64,000 nt of DNA from Burkholderiales bacterium (lineage in GTDB: Bacteria > Pseudomonadota > Gammaproteobacteria > Burkholderiales > Burkholderiaceae_C): contig JACRAY010000010.1 of NCBI GenBank assembly GCA_016213325.1, positions 1 through 64,000 of the forward strand, in the 5' to 3' direction. Shown piece after piece: positions 50,714-60,800 of this stretch (its first letter is position 1; each line of letters begins with the position of its first letter). The notes beneath the pieces were generated by a model. It made no database searches and was not told the origin of the DNA. It worked only from the letters and a program-made list of their open reading frames with translations. Position numbers and translations under genes: made by a program.

Positions 50714-51103
50714 ATGGGCCGGCCGCAAGCGCCGCTGCGCATCGTCGACTCGATCACCGAGCTGGGCGCGAAGGATAGCGGCTGCATCGCCGTGAGCGGC
50801 TCGCACGGCGGGCTGAGCTCGGCCCGCTACGCGGCCGCCGCACGGCCGCTGCTGGCGGTGTTCAACGACGCCGGCTTCGGCAAGGACGGCGCCGGCATCG
50901 CCGGGCTGGCCCTGTTGCACTCGCGCGGCGTGGCGGCGTGCGCGGTGGGCCACGCCACGGCGCGCATCGGCGACGCCCACAGCACACTGGACGATGGCAT
51001 CATCAGCCACGCCAACGCGCTCGCGCAGGAACTGGGGGTCGTCCCCGGGCAAGGCTGCCGCGAAGCCGTACAGATCGTGCAGAAAGCCAGGAGACAGCCG
51101 TGA
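50714..51103 (+). CDS. Conserved-looking protein of unknown function ([10 protein letters not shown] / [19 protein letters not shown])
   Basis: ORF with organized motif content; 4-nt overlap with downstream Bug gene; alternative start 50657. Confidence 0.7.
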   Translation: MGRPQAPLRIVDSITELGAKDSGCIAVSGSHGGLSSARYAAAARPLLAVFNDAGFGKDGAGIAGLALLHSRGVAACAVGHATARIGDAHSTLDDGIISHANALAQELGVVPGQGCREAVQIVQKARRQP

Positions 51104-52098
51104 GCCGTTCCAACCCCACCCGCCGCCAGGTGCTTGTTGCCGCCACCGCTCTGGCGGTTCCGCTGGCGGCTTCCGCGCAGGGCGCATGGCCGAGCCGGCC
51201 GGTGAAGATCATCGTGCCGTTCCCGGCGGGCGGCACCACCGACATCCTGGCGCGCGCCATCGCCCCCGAGCTGTCCAAGGCCTTCGGCCAGCAGTTCATC
51301 GTGGAAAACCGCGCGGGCGCCGGCGGCAACGTGGGCGCCGAGGCGGTGGCCAGGTCGCCGGCCGACGGTTACACGCTGCTCATGGGCACCGTGGGCACGC
51401 ATGGCATCAACCGCGCCCTGTACGCGAAGATGACCTACGACCCGATCAAGGACTTTGCGCCGATCACGCTGGTGGCGGGGGTGCCCAACCTGATGGTGAT
51501 GAACCCGGACAAGGCGAAGGCCTACGGCATCAACACCGTGAAGGACTTCATCGCCTATGCCAGGCGCAACCCCGGCAAGCTGAACATGGCCTCCAGCGGC
51601 AACGGCACTTCGATCCACCTGGCCGGCGAGCTGTTCAAGAGCCAGGCTGGCGTGTTCATGGTGCACTTTCCTTATCGCGGCTCGGCGCCCGCCGTGCTCG
51701 ACCTGCTCGCGGGAAACATGGACGTGATGTTCGACAACCTGCCTTCGGCGCTGCAGCACGTGAAGGCCGGCAAGCTCAAGCCGCTGGCCGTGACCAGCAG
51801 GCAGCGCTCGACGGTGCTGCCCGACACGCCCACGATCGAGGAGGCTGCGGGCTTCAAGGGTTTCGACGCCACTTCATGGTTCGGCCTGCTTGCACCCGCG
51901 GGCACGCCCAGCGACATCGTCAACCGCATCCAGCAGGAAGTGGCGAAGTCGCTGAAGACGCCGGCCATTAGCGAGAAGCTGGTGGCGCAGGGCGCCATTC
52001 CCAGCGGCAACACGCCCGCGGAATTCGCGAAGCACATCGACGCCGAGCACAAGAAGTGGGCGGAGGTGGTGAAGGCGTCGGGCGCGAAAGTGGACTAA
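51100..52098 (+). CDS. Bug family substrate-binding protein
   Basis: [32 protein letters not shown] start. Confidence 0.93.
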   Translation: MSRSNPTRRQVLVAATALAVPLAASAQGAWPSRPVKIIVPFPAGGTTDILARAIAPELSKAFGQQFIVENRAGAGGNVGAEAVARSPADGYTLLMGTVGTHGINRALYAKMTYDPIKDFAPITLVAGVPNLMVMNPDKAKAYGINTVKDFIAYARRNPGKLNMASSGNGTSIHLAGELFKSQAGVFMVHFPYRGSAPAVLDLLAGNMDVMFDNLPSALQHVKAGKLKPLAVTSRQRSTVLPDTPTIEEAAGFKGFDATSWFGLLAPAGTPSDIVNRIQQEVAKSLKTPAISEKLVAQGAIPSGNTPAEFAKHIDAEHKKWAEVVKASGAKVD

Positions 52099-52126
52099 TG
52101 GTGGGCAGCAGAGCTGCCCCCCCTAC

Positions 52127-52450
52127 TCACACGCCCCAGACGATTTCCTTGTCTTCCCTGCCGCAGCGCTTGAGCATGTCGATGAAGGGCACGGCGCGCT
52201 GGCGCAGCGACACCGACTCGAACTTGGGCGGCACCTCGCCCTTGGCCTGCGCCTCCTCGATCAGCGAGCGCTGCTCGGCCTCTTCGCGCGCGATCTCCTC
52301 CTCCAGTGCGCGCACCGCGCCCGGCATCTCGGCGGGCAGGATGATGCCTTTCGGCCCGGGGTCCTTGCCGATCACCTGCAGCACGCGGCGCCCATTGGGC
52401 TCCAGCATGATCAGGTCACCGGCCGCCTTGGATTTGAATTTGAAGAGCAT
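52127..52450 (-). CDS. DUF1840 domain-containing protein
   Basis: MLFKFKSKAAGDLIMLEPNGRRVLQVIGKDPGPKGIILPAEMPGAV. Confidence 0.88.
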   Translation of the reverse strand: MLFKFKSKAAGDLIMLEPNGRRVLQVIGKDPGPKGIILPAEMPGAVRALEEEIAREEAEQRSLIEEAQAKGEVPPKFESVSLRQRAVPFIDMLKRCGREDKEIVWGV

Positions 52451-52453
52451 CGG

Positions 52454-53686
52454 TTAACGATACATGTACTCGCGGGTGAACGGGTAGGACGTAGGCGCCC
52501 CCGGCCGCGTGGCCAGGACCTGGTGCAGCGACACCCAGCCCTGCTCGAAGCTCATGGCGCTGCCGGCCAGGTAGAGCCGCCAGGCGCGCAGGATGGCACC
52601 GCCTTCCTCCTCGCCGTGCTGGGCCGCCAGGAGCCGCTCCGCCTCGTCGATCCGGCCCTCCAGCGCATCGGACCACGCCCACAGGGTGCGCGCGTAGTGC
52701 GGGCGCAGGTTCTCCACGTCGACCACCTCCAGCCCGGCGGCCGCGACGTCGGCCAGCTCATGGCTCACGTGCAGCAGTTCGCCGCCGGGAAAGATGTACT
52801 TCTCGATGAATTCACCCATGCCGGCGCCCAGCTGGGCCGGCTGCAGGCTGCCCGAGGTGATGCCGTGGTTCATGAACAGGCCGCCCGGGCGCAGGAGCCG
52901 GGCAATCTTGCCGAAATACGCCTGCATGTTGGCCTGCCCGACGTGCTCGAACATGCCCACCGATGCGATGCAGTCGAACTGCTGCGTCTCGTCGAGCTCG
53001 CGGTAGTCCAGCAGCCGCATCTCCACCCGCCCGCCGAGGCGCCGGTCCTCGACCAGCCGTTTCACGCAGGCCCACTGGTTCCTCGACAGCGTGATGCCGG
53101 TGGCCTGCACGCCGTAGTGTTCCGCCGCCCACAGCAGCAGCCCGCCCCAGCCCGCCCCGATATCCAGGAAGCGCTGGCCCGGCGCCAGCATCAGCTTGCG
53201 GCAGATGTGGTCGAGCTTGGCCTCCTGCGCCGCAGCCAGCGACATGCCTTCTTCGCGGAAGTACGCGCAGGAATACACCCGCCGCGGGTCCAGCCACAGG
53301 CCGTAGAAGTCGTCGGAGACGTCGTAGTGGAAGCGGACCTGTTCGGCGTCCCTTTGCGGCCGGTGCGCCGCCAGCGAGCGGGCCCGCCGGGCCGCCCGGG
53401 TCCACCACTGCGTCTCACGGGGCACGGGGCTGCCGGGCAGCAGCGCCGCGGCCGCCTTCATCAGGTCGCGCATGCTGCCCTCGATGCGGCAGCGCTTTTC
53501 CACGTAGTCCTCGGCAATGCGGCCGATCTGCCCGGCCGCCAGCAGCGCCAGGCCGGACCAGTCGGCAAAGGCCAGCCGCACCGGGGCGTTGGGCGGACCC
53601 ACGCGCTCGCCGCCCGGCAGTTCCAGTGCCAGCGGCACCGGCAGCCCTGCGAGCCTTGAGCGGACTTTACGGACGAGCCCATCCAT
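52454..53686 (-). CDS. Cyclopropane-fatty-acyl-phospholipid synthase family methyltransferase
   Basis: HYDVSDDFYGLWLDPRRVYSCAYF, LDIGAGWGGLLLWAAEHYG. Confidence 0.93.
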   Translation of the reverse strand: MDGLVRKVRSRLAGLPVPLALELPGGERVGPPNAPVRLAFADWSGLALLAAGQIGRIAEDYVEKRCRIEGSMRDLMKAAAALLPGSPVPRETQWWTRAARRARSLAAHRPQRDAEQVRFHYDVSDDFYGLWLDPRRVYSCAYFREEGMSLAAAQEAKLDHICRKLMLAPGQRFLDIGAGWGGLLLWAAEHYGVQATGITLSRNQWACVKRLVEDRRLGGRVEMRLLDYRELDETQQFDCIASVGMFEHVGQANMQAYFGKIARLLRPGGLFMNHGITSGSLQPAQLGAGMGEFIEKYIFPGGELLHVSHELADVAAAGLEVVDVENLRPHYARTLWAWSDALEGRIDEAERLLAAQHGEEEGGAILRAWRLYLAGSAMSFEQGWVSLHQVLATRPGAPTSYPFTREYMYR

Positions 53687-53746
53687 CCCCCGATTTTCTG
53701 TCCAGGGCGTGTAGGACGGGACCGCATTGTGCGGTCATCCGCACTG

Positions 53747-53774
53747 TTGACACCTATTCGTTTAGGCTTAAACT
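53747..53774 (+). promoter_or_regulatory. Sigma70-like promoter with GTTTA-N4-TAAAC palindrome
   Basis: TTGACA (53747-53752), 16-bp spacer, TAAACT (53769-53774); palindrome 53760-53773 overlaps -10. Confidence 0.5.
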
Positions 53775-53802
53775 ATTTACATCTCACACGAGGATCCGTC
53801 CC

Positions 53803-54279
53803 ATGGACCTGGAAGCCCGCGCGCACAGCGAACACCCCGAGGCCCTGCGGCTGTGGCTGCGCCTGCTCACCTGTACCCAGATCGTCGAAAAGCAGGTGCG
53901 CAGCCTGTTGCGTGACCGCTTCGACACGACGCTGCCGCGCTTCGACCTGATGGCCCAGCTCGAGCGCGCGCCCGACGGCCTGAAGATGAACGAGCTGTCG
54001 CGCCGCATGATGGTGACCGGCGGCAACATCACCGGCATCACGGACCAGCTGGTGGCCGAGGGGCTGGTGGAGCGCATCGACGTGCAGGGTGACCGGCGCG
54101 CCTACCGCGTGCGCCTGACCCCGCGCGGGCGCAAGTCGTTCAACGAGATGGCGCGCCAGCACGAAGACTGGATCGTCGACGCCTTCAGCGCGCTTTCGGA
54201 CAAGGATGTCGCCACGCTGCACCGGCTGCTGGGCAAGGTGAAGGACCATGCCAAGGGCCGGCTGGAGGTTTCCGCATGA
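53803..54279 (+). CDS. MarR family transcriptional regulator
   Basis: wHTH MNELSRRMMVTGGNITGITDQLVAEGLVERIDVQGDRRAYRVRLTPRG. Confidence 0.92.
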   Translation: MDLEARAHSEHPEALRLWLRLLTCTQIVEKQVRSLLRDRFDTTLPRFDLMAQLERAPDGLKMNELSRRMMVTGGNITGITDQLVAEGLVERIDVQGDRRAYRVRLTPRGRKSFNEMARQHEDWIVDAFSALSDKDVATLHRLLGKVKDHAKGRLEVSA

Positions 54280-55886
54280 GCGCCCAGCCCGACCGCTTCG
54301 TCCACGACCGCCTGCCGCCGCGCGAGCAGTGGCCCGAGCTGCGCTACGACCGCCCCGAACTGCAATTGCCCGCACAGTTCAACCTGGTCGAAGAACTGCT
54401 GGACAAGGCCGCGGCCAGGGGCTGGGCCGGGCGGCCGCTGCTGCGTTCGCCCAAGCTGGTGCTGGGCTACGGCGAGGTGCGCGACCGCGTAGACCGCATC
54501 TGCCGCGTGCTGGTGGAAGACCTCGGCGTCGTGCCCGGCAACCGGGTGCTGCTGCGCGGCGGCAATTCCATCGGCATGGCGCTCGCCTGGCTGGCGGTGG
54601 TCAAGTGCGGCGCGATCGCGGTAGCCACCATGCCGCTGCTGCGCGCGCGCGAACTCGGCGACATCATCGACAAGGCGCAGCCCACGGTCGCGCTGTGCGA
54701 CGCGAAGTTGCTGGAAGAACTGGAACTGGCGCGCCGTGACCGCCCCGTGCTGGCCAACGTGGTCGCGTTCAACGCACCGGACGAGCCCGGCTCGCTCGCC
54801 GCGCGTTCGGCGAGCAAGCAAGGCAACTTCATCGCCTGCCCGACCGCCGGCGACGACATCGCCCTGCTGGCCTTCACCTCGGGCACGACCGGCCAGCCGA
54901 AAGCCGCCGTGCACACCCATCGCGACATCCTGGCGGCCTGCGAGACCTGGCCGCGCCACGTGCTGAAGGCGACGCCCGACGACATCGTGATGGGATCGCC
55001 GCCGCTCGCCTTCACCTTCGGGCTGGGCGGGTTGCTGGTGTTCCCGATGTGGTCCGGCAGCTCCGTGTACTTTCCCGACATCCCGTACACGCCCGAAGCC
55101 ATGGTCAAGCTGATCGGCGAGGTCGGCGCGACCATCTGCTACACGGCACCGACTTTCTACCGCCAGATGGCGCCCTTCGCGCGGCAGCATGGCGTGGGCC
55201 AGCTGCGCTCCTGCGTGAGCGCCGGCGAAGGCTTGCCCGACGCGACGCGCCAGTTGTGGAAGGACGCGACCGGCATCGAGATGCTCGACGGCATCGGCGC
55301 CACCGAGATGTTCCACATCTTCATCTCGTCGGCCGGCAGCGACGTGCGACGCGGCGCCGTCGGCAAGGTGGTGCCCGGCTACAGCGCGCGCATCGTCGAC
55401 GACGAGGGCCACGAAGTGCCGCGCGGCACGATCGGCCGGCTCGCCGTGGTCGGGCCGACCGGCTGCAAGTACCTGGACGACCCGCGCCAACGGAACTACG
55501 TGAAGGACGGCTGGAACTATCCGGGCGACGCGTTCGTGGAGGACGACGACGGCTACTTCTTCTACCAGGCGCGCGCCGACGACATGATCATCACGGCGGG
55601 CTACAACGTGGCCGGGCCGGAAGTGGAGGACGCGCTGCTGCGCCACCCGGCGGTGGCCGAGTGCGGCGTGGTCGGCAAGGCCGACGAGGAACGCGGCATG
55701 ATCGTCAAGGCGTACTGCGTGCTCAAGCCGGGCCACAGCGGCGACGCGGCGATGGTGAAAGCGCTTCAGGACCACGTGAAAGCCAGCATCGCGCCGTACA
55801 AGTACCCGCGCGAAATCGAGTTCCTGGCGAGCCTGCCACGCACGGAGACAGGGAAGCTGCAGCGGTTCAAGTTGCGGCAGTTGTGA
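54276..55886 (+). CDS. Benzoate/2-aminobenzoate-CoA ligase family protein
   Basis: LLAFTSGTTGQPKAAVHTHRDI; DGIGATEMFHIFISS; adjacent MarR. Confidence 0.88.
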   Translation: MSAQPDRFVHDRLPPREQWPELRYDRPELQLPAQFNLVEELLDKAAARGWAGRPLLRSPKLVLGYGEVRDRVDRICRVLVEDLGVVPGNRVLLRGGNSIGMALAWLAVVKCGAIAVATMPLLRARELGDIIDKAQPTVALCDAKLLEELELARRDRPVLANVVAFNAPDEPGSLAARSASKQGNFIACPTAGDDIALLAFTSGTTGQPKAAVHTHRDILAACETWPRHVLKATPDDIVMGSPPLAFTFGLGGLLVFPMWSGSSVYFPDIPYTPEAMVKLIGEVGATICYTAPTFYRQMAPFARQHGVGQLRSCVSAGEGLPDATRQLWKDATGIEMLDGIGATEMFHIFISSAGSDVRRGAVGKVVPGYSARIVDDEGHEVPRGTIGRLAVVGPTGCKYLDDPRQRNYVKDGWNYPGDAFVEDDDGYFFYQARADDMIITAGYNVAGPEVEDALLRHPAVAECGVVGKADEERGMIVKAYCVLKPGHSGDAAMVKALQDHVKASIAPYKYPREIEFLASLPRTETGKLQRFKLRQL

Positions 55887-55896
55887 TAATCGGGCC

Positions 55897-57120
55897 ATGC
55901 CGGCCTATTCCTTCGAAGCGATCGACGCCCAGGGCGAAACCCACCGGGGCGTGCTGGAAGCCGACACGGCCAAGGCAGCGCGCGTGCAGTTGCGCGCACG
56001 CGCGCTGGTGCCCATGGACGTCGCGCCCGTCGGCGTCGCCACCACCCGCGAGGGCAAGCCGTCGGTCGGCCTGTTCCAGCGCCCCGTGTTCAACGAAACG
56101 GCGCTGGCCATCTGGACGCGCCAGCTGGCCGGCCTGGTCACCTCGGGGCTGCCGCTGGAGCGCGCACTGACGGCGCTGACCGAGGAAAGCGAGAACGAGC
56201 GTGAACGCAACATCGTCGCCGCGTTGCGCGCCGAGGTGAATGCAGGCTCGCCGTTTGCCAAGGCGCTGTCGCAGTTCCCGGCCGAGTTCTCCGACATCTA
56301 CGTGGCCGTCGTCGGCGCCGGCGAGCAGAGCGGCCACCTCGGCATGGTGCTGGAACGGCTGGCCGACGACCTGGAGGAACGCCACGCGCTCAGGACCCGG
56401 CTGGTCGGCGCGGCGCTGTACCCGGCCATCGTGACGGTGGTCGCGATCGCCATCGTGCTGTTCCTCATGACCTATGTGGTGCCGCAGATCGCCAACGTGT
56501 TCGCCGGCACCAAGCGCGCGCTGCCCTTGCTGACGACGGCCATGCTGGGCATCAGCGCCTTCGTGCGCAGCTGGGGCTGGGCGGTGCTGGCGGCGCTGGC
56601 CGGCGGTGCCGTGATGCTGCGTTTCGCGCTGAAACGCGAGGCGTTCCGCGAGACCTTCGACGCCGCCTGGCTGTCGATCCCCTTGCTCGGGCGGCTGGCT
56701 CGCGGCTACAACGCAGCGCGCTTCGCGGGCACGCTGGCCATGCTCGCGGGCGCGGGCGTTCCCATCCTGAAGGCGCTGCAAGCCGCCGCCGAGACGCTGG
56801 GCAACCGGGCCATGCGCGCCGATGCGCTGGACGCGCTGGTGCTGGTGCGCGAAGGCGCGCCGCTGGCCACCGCCCTCGCGCAGAAGAAGCGCTTTCCCGG
56901 CCTGCTCGCCATGTTTGCCCGGCTCGGCGAGCAGACCGGCCAGCTGCCCAACATGCTGCAGCGGGCAGCCAAGCAACTGTCGTCCGAAGTGCAACGGCGC
57001 GCGATGCAGCTCGCAACCGTGCTGGAGCCGCTGCTGATCGTGGCGATGGGCCTCGTGGTGCTGCTGATCGTGCTGGCGGTGCTGCTCCCCATCATCCAGC
57101 TCAACCAGTGGGTACGATAG
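55897..57120 (+). CDS. Type II secretion system F family protein (GspF/PilC-like)
   Basis: Two GspF domains; ETALAIWTRQLAGLVTSGLPLERALTAL, LLEPLLIVAMGLVVLLIVLAVLLPI. Confidence 0.92.
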   Translation: MPAYSFEAIDAQGETHRGVLEADTAKAARVQLRARALVPMDVAPVGVATTREGKPSVGLFQRPVFNETALAIWTRQLAGLVTSGLPLERALTALTEESENERERNIVAALRAEVNAGSPFAKALSQFPAEFSDIYVAVVGAGEQSGHLGMVLERLADDLEERHALRTRLVGAALYPAIVTVVAIAIVLFLMTYVVPQIANVFAGTKRALPLLTTAMLGISAFVRSWGWAVLAALAGGAVMLRFALKREAFRETFDAAWLSIPLLGRLARGYNAARFAGTLAMLAGAGVPILKALQAAAETLGNRAMRADALDALVLVREGAPLATALAQKKRFPGLLAMFARLGEQTGQLPNMLQRAAKQLSSEVQRRAMQLATVLEPLLIVAMGLVVLLIVLAVLLPIIQLNQWVR

Positions 57121-57124
57121 GAGG

Positions 57125-58024
57125 ATGAGCGTTACCCTCGACAACAAGCTGGTCGTCGCGATCTCCTCGCGCGCACTGTTCGACTTCGAGGAAGAAAACC
57201 GCGTGTTCGAGGCAGGCGACCCGCTGGCGTACATGCGGCTGCAGCTCGAAAGGCTGGACCAGCCGGCGCGGCCCGGCATCGCCTTTTCGCTGATCCGCAA
57301 GCTGCTGGCCTTCAACGACACCAGCGCGCAGCGGGTCGAGGTGGTGATCCTGTCGCGCAACGACCCGGTGTCCGGCATGCGCGTATTCCGCTCGGCCAAG
57401 GCGGCCGGCATCCACCTGGAGCGCGGCGTCTTCACGCAGGGCCGCTCGCCCTTCGGCTACCTGCGCCCGCTGCGCGCCCACCTGTTCCTGTCGGCCAATG
57501 CGGACGACGTGCGCGAAGCACTGGGCGCAGGCTTCCCGGCCGCGCGCGTGCTGACCGAGTCGGTGCTGGCCAGCGAAAGCTACCCCAGCGAGGTGCGCAT
57601 CGCGTTCGACGGCGACGCGGTGCTGTTCTCCGACGAGGCGGAGCAGGTGTTCCAGTCGCAGGGGCTGGCCGCTTTCCAGCAGCACGAGTCGAGCAAGGCG
57701 GCGCTGCCGCTGCCCGACGGGCCGTTCAAGCCGCTGCTGGCTGCCTTGCAACGCCTGCAGCAGGCCGGCAATGCGACCATGCGCATCCGCACCGCACTGG
57801 TCACGGCGCGCAGCGCACCGGCGCACGAGCGCGCCATCCGCACGCTGATGGACTGGAAGATCCAGGTGGACGAGGCGATGTTCCTCGGCGGGCTGGCCAA
57901 GGGCGAGTTCCTGCGCGAGTTCGAGCCCGACTTCTTCTTCGACGACCAGACCGGCCATGTGGACCATGCCGCGCGGCATGTGCCCGCCGGACACGTGGCG
58001 GCTGGTATCGTGAACCGCCATTGA
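57125..58024 (+). CDS. 5'-nucleotidase
   Basis: LVVAISSRALFDFEEENRVFEAGDPLAYMRLQLERLD.. Confidence 0.85.
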   Translation: MSVTLDNKLVVAISSRALFDFEEENRVFEAGDPLAYMRLQLERLDQPARPGIAFSLIRKLLAFNDTSAQRVEVVILSRNDPVSGMRVFRSAKAAGIHLERGVFTQGRSPFGYLRPLRAHLFLSANADDVREALGAGFPAARVLTESVLASESYPSEVRIAFDGDAVLFSDEAEQVFQSQGLAAFQQHESSKAALPLPDGPFKPLLAALQRLQQAGNATMRIRTALVTARSAPAHERAIRTLMDWKIQVDEAMFLGGLAKGEFLREFEPDFFFDDQTGHVDHAARHVPAGHVAAGIVNRH

Positions 58025-58054
58025 CGCCGGGGTTGCCCGGCCCGCGGGGAACCC

Positions 58055-59803
58055 ATGAAACTCAACGAGAAGCTGGCGCTGGCCGGCACCACCACCCGGC
58101 GCATCTGGGCCCTGACCACGCCCTACTTCAGCTCCGACGAAAAGTGGCGGGCGCGCGCGCTGCTGGCGGGCATCGTCGTCCTGAACCTGCTGGCGGTGTA
58201 CGTGCTGGTACTGCTCAACGAGTGGAACCGCGGCTTCTACGACGCGCTGGAAAAGCGCAACCAGCCCGTGTTCTGGGCCGAGTTGTGGCGCTTCACCTAC
58301 CTGGCCTTCGGCTTCATCGTCGTGGCGGTGTACCGCTTCTACCTCACGCAGCTGCTGGAGCTGCGCTGGCGCGAGTGGATGACCGGCCGCTACCTGCGCC
58401 GGTGGCTGGGCGACCAGGCCTTCTATCGCATGGAGCTCGCGCGCTTCACCGCACCTGCCGCCTCGCCCGACAACCCCGACCAGCGCATCCAGGAAGACCT
58501 GAACCTCTTCACCACCTACAGCGTGTCGCTCAGCATGGGCCTGCTGAACGCCGTGGTCACGCTGGCCAGTTTCGTCGGCATCCTGTGGACGCTGTCGGGC
58601 AGCTTCCACTTCGAATTCGCCGGCGACAAGTGGTACATACCGGGCTTCATGGTGTGGGCCGCGGTGGCCTATTGCCTCGCGGGCAGCCTCATCACGCACT
58701 TCATCGGCCGCCCGCAGATCCCGCTGAACTTCCACCAGCAGCGGCTGGAAGCGGACTTCCGCCACCACATGGTGCGGGTGCGCGAGTACAGCGAGGCGAT
58801 CGCGCTCGACCGCGGCGAGCCGGTCGAGCGGCAGCACCTGGACCTGCGCTTCTCGCGCGTCGTCGGCAACTACCTCGCGCTGATCCGCGCGCAGAAGAAC
58901 CTGATCTGGTTCAACACCTTCTTCGCGCAGGCGGCCACCGTGTTCCCCATGATCGTCGCGGCGCCGCGCTTCTTCGGCGGCGCGATCCAGCTCGGCGAGC
59001 TGATGCAGATCGCATCGGCGTTCGACCGCGTGCAGGCATCGCTCTCCTGGTTCCTCGACAACTACCAGACCATCGCCGCGTGGAAGGCCACCACCGACCG
59101 CCTGACCAGCTTCGAGCAGAACCTGCGGCAGCAATCGGCGCCGCGCGACTTGCAGGTGGCGGGCGCAGCCGGAGAACTCGCGGCCCAGGACGTCACCATT
59201 GCCCTGCCCGACGGCGCGCAGTTGCTGCACGGCGTGGACGTGAAGGTGCAGCCGGGCGACACGGTGCTGGTGCAGGGGCCTTCGGGCAGCGGCAAGTCGA
59301 CGCTGCTGCGTACCTTGTCGGGCATCTGGCCGTATGCGAGAGGACGGGTGGGGCAGCCACCGGACTTGATGTGCATCCCGCAGCTGCCGTACTTCCCCGA
59401 AGGGTCGCTCCGCTCGGCACTGGCGTATCCGCAACCGGCGGACGCCTACACGGACGAGCAGTTGCGTTCGGCATTGATGGATGCGCAATTGCCCGGGTTC
59501 GCCGCGCGCCTGGACGAGGAAGAAGCATGGGCGCAGAAGCTGTCGGGCGGCGAGCGCCAGCGGCTGGCGATCGCGCGCGTGCTGCTGAAGCGACCGCGCT
59601 TCGTGCTGGCCGACGAACCCACCAGCGCGCTCGACGCGCCGACCGAGGCGCTTGTCTACCGTGCGCTGCTGGACCGCGTGAAGGAGTCGGGAGGCGCGCT
59701 GGTCTCCGTGGCGCACGGCAGCGCGCTGGACGCCCTGCATTCGCGGCACTGGCGCTTCGAGCCGGCCACGGGCGGCACGGCGCGCTGGCGTCTCGCTACC
59801 TAG
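58055..59803 (+). CDS. ABC transporter ATP-binding/permease, SbmA/BacA-YddA-like
   Basis: N-terminal SbmA/BacA-like TM domain, GPSGSGKSTLLRTLSGIWPYARG, LSGGERQRLAIARVLL. Confidence 0.9.
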   Translation: MKLNEKLALAGTTTRRIWALTTPYFSSDEKWRARALLAGIVVLNLLAVYVLVLLNEWNRGFYDALEKRNQPVFWAELWRFTYLAFGFIVVAVYRFYLTQLLELRWREWMTGRYLRRWLGDQAFYRMELARFTAPAASPDNPDQRIQEDLNLFTTYSVSLSMGLLNAVVTLASFVGILWTLSGSFHFEFAGDKWYIPGFMVWAAVAYCLAGSLITHFIGRPQIPLNFHQQRLEADFRHHMVRVREYSEAIALDRGEPVERQHLDLRFSRVVGNYLALIRAQKNLIWFNTFFAQAATVFPMIVAAPRFFGGAIQLGELMQIASAFDRVQASLSWFLDNYQTIAAWKATTDRLTSFEQNLRQQSAPRDLQVAGAAGELAAQDVTIALPDGAQLLHGVDVKVQPGDTVLVQGPSGSGKSTLLRTLSGIWPYARGRVGQPPDLMCIPQLPYFPEGSLRSALAYPQPADAYTDEQLRSALMDAQLPGFAARLDEEEAWAQKLSGGERQRLAIARVLLKRPRFVLADEPTSALDAPTEALVYRALLDRVKESGGALVSVAHGSALDALHSRHWRFEPATGGTARWRLAT

Positions 59804-60737
59804 GCCGCGACTCGCGCCGTGCCAGCCACAACACCGAAGCGCAGATCACCGCGCCCCCGAGCAGCGTGGATTGGCTGGGCACGTCGCTGAACACCACCCA
59901 GCCGAGCAGCGACGCCCACACCAGGTCGAGGAACTTCACCGATTGCGTGGTCGACACGTCGGTGACCGCCAGCGACTGCGTCAGGCAGTAATGCCCCAGG
60001 CTGCCCAGCACGCCGCACACCGCAAAACCCACCCACTGCGCAGCAGTGGGCCACTGCCACTGCAGCAGCGCAATGGGCAGGCTGAACAGCGAGATGCTGA
60101 TGGCCTGCCACAGCACGATCACTTCCGCCCGCTCGGTGCGCGTCAGTGCCTTGGTAAGCAGGAACGACGCAGCGAACAGCGGCGCGCTGGCCAGCATGAC
60201 CAGTGAGTGCAGGCCGCCCGCGCCGGTGAGCTGTGCCCCCACCACGACGAGCACGCCGGCCATGCCCATGGACGCTGCGATCCAGCGATCGGCCCGCATG
60301 GGCTCGCGGAACACCAGCACGGCGCCGATCATTGCGAAGATCGGAGTGGTGAAACTGATGGCCGTGGTTTCGGCAATGGGGATGTGCGGCACGGCAACGA
60401 ACCACAGCAACAGGCCGAGCGTGTGCACCGCGCCGCGCGTGAAGTGGCCACTGTAAGCCTGCGGCCGGTACGACTGGAGGCCGCTGCGCAGCACGAAGGG
60501 CAGCACGACCAGCATGCCCGCGAGGTAGCGCACGAACTGCGTGACCTGCGGGTTGACCTGCCGCGCCAGCTCGCGCAGCAGCGTGTTCAGCATGACGAAC
60601 AGCAGGCCGGCCGCTGCCGCCCACAGCACGCCGCGCAGCGTGGCCGGCAGCCGCTGCGCGCGGCGCTGCACGACGGCTGCGTGGCGCAGGATCAGGGGAC
60701 GTCGCCGGCGCGCGGGGGCGTGGTTCATGGCAGCCAC
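59796..60737 (-). CDS. DMT (EamA) family transporter
   Basis: Ten-TM pattern; convergent 8-bp overlap with upstream ABC gene. Confidence 0.88.
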   Translation of the reverse strand: MAAMNHAPARRRRPLILRHAAVVQRRAQRLPATLRGVLWAAAAGLLFVMLNTLLRELARQVNPQVTQFVRYLAGMLVVLPFVLRSGLQSYRPQAYSGHFTRGAVHTLGLLLWFVAVPHIPIAETTAISFTTPIFAMIGAVLVFREPMRADRWIAASMGMAGVLVVVGAQLTGAGGLHSLVMLASAPLFAASFLLTKALTRTERAEVIVLWQAISISLFSLPIALLQWQWPTAAQWVGFAVCGVLGSLGHYCLTQSLAVTDVSTTQSVKFLDLVWASLLGWVVFSDVPSQSTLLGGAVICASVLWLARRESRPR

Positions 60738-60800
60738 CGACTATAGGTGGGGTGACCCCCACGCGACGCAGGGATTTTTCTCCTGTCCTATAGTGCACGT

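Noticed and set aside
57101-59749. 882-aa minus-strand ORF
   Set aside because: Shadow of the nucleotidase and ABC transporter genes
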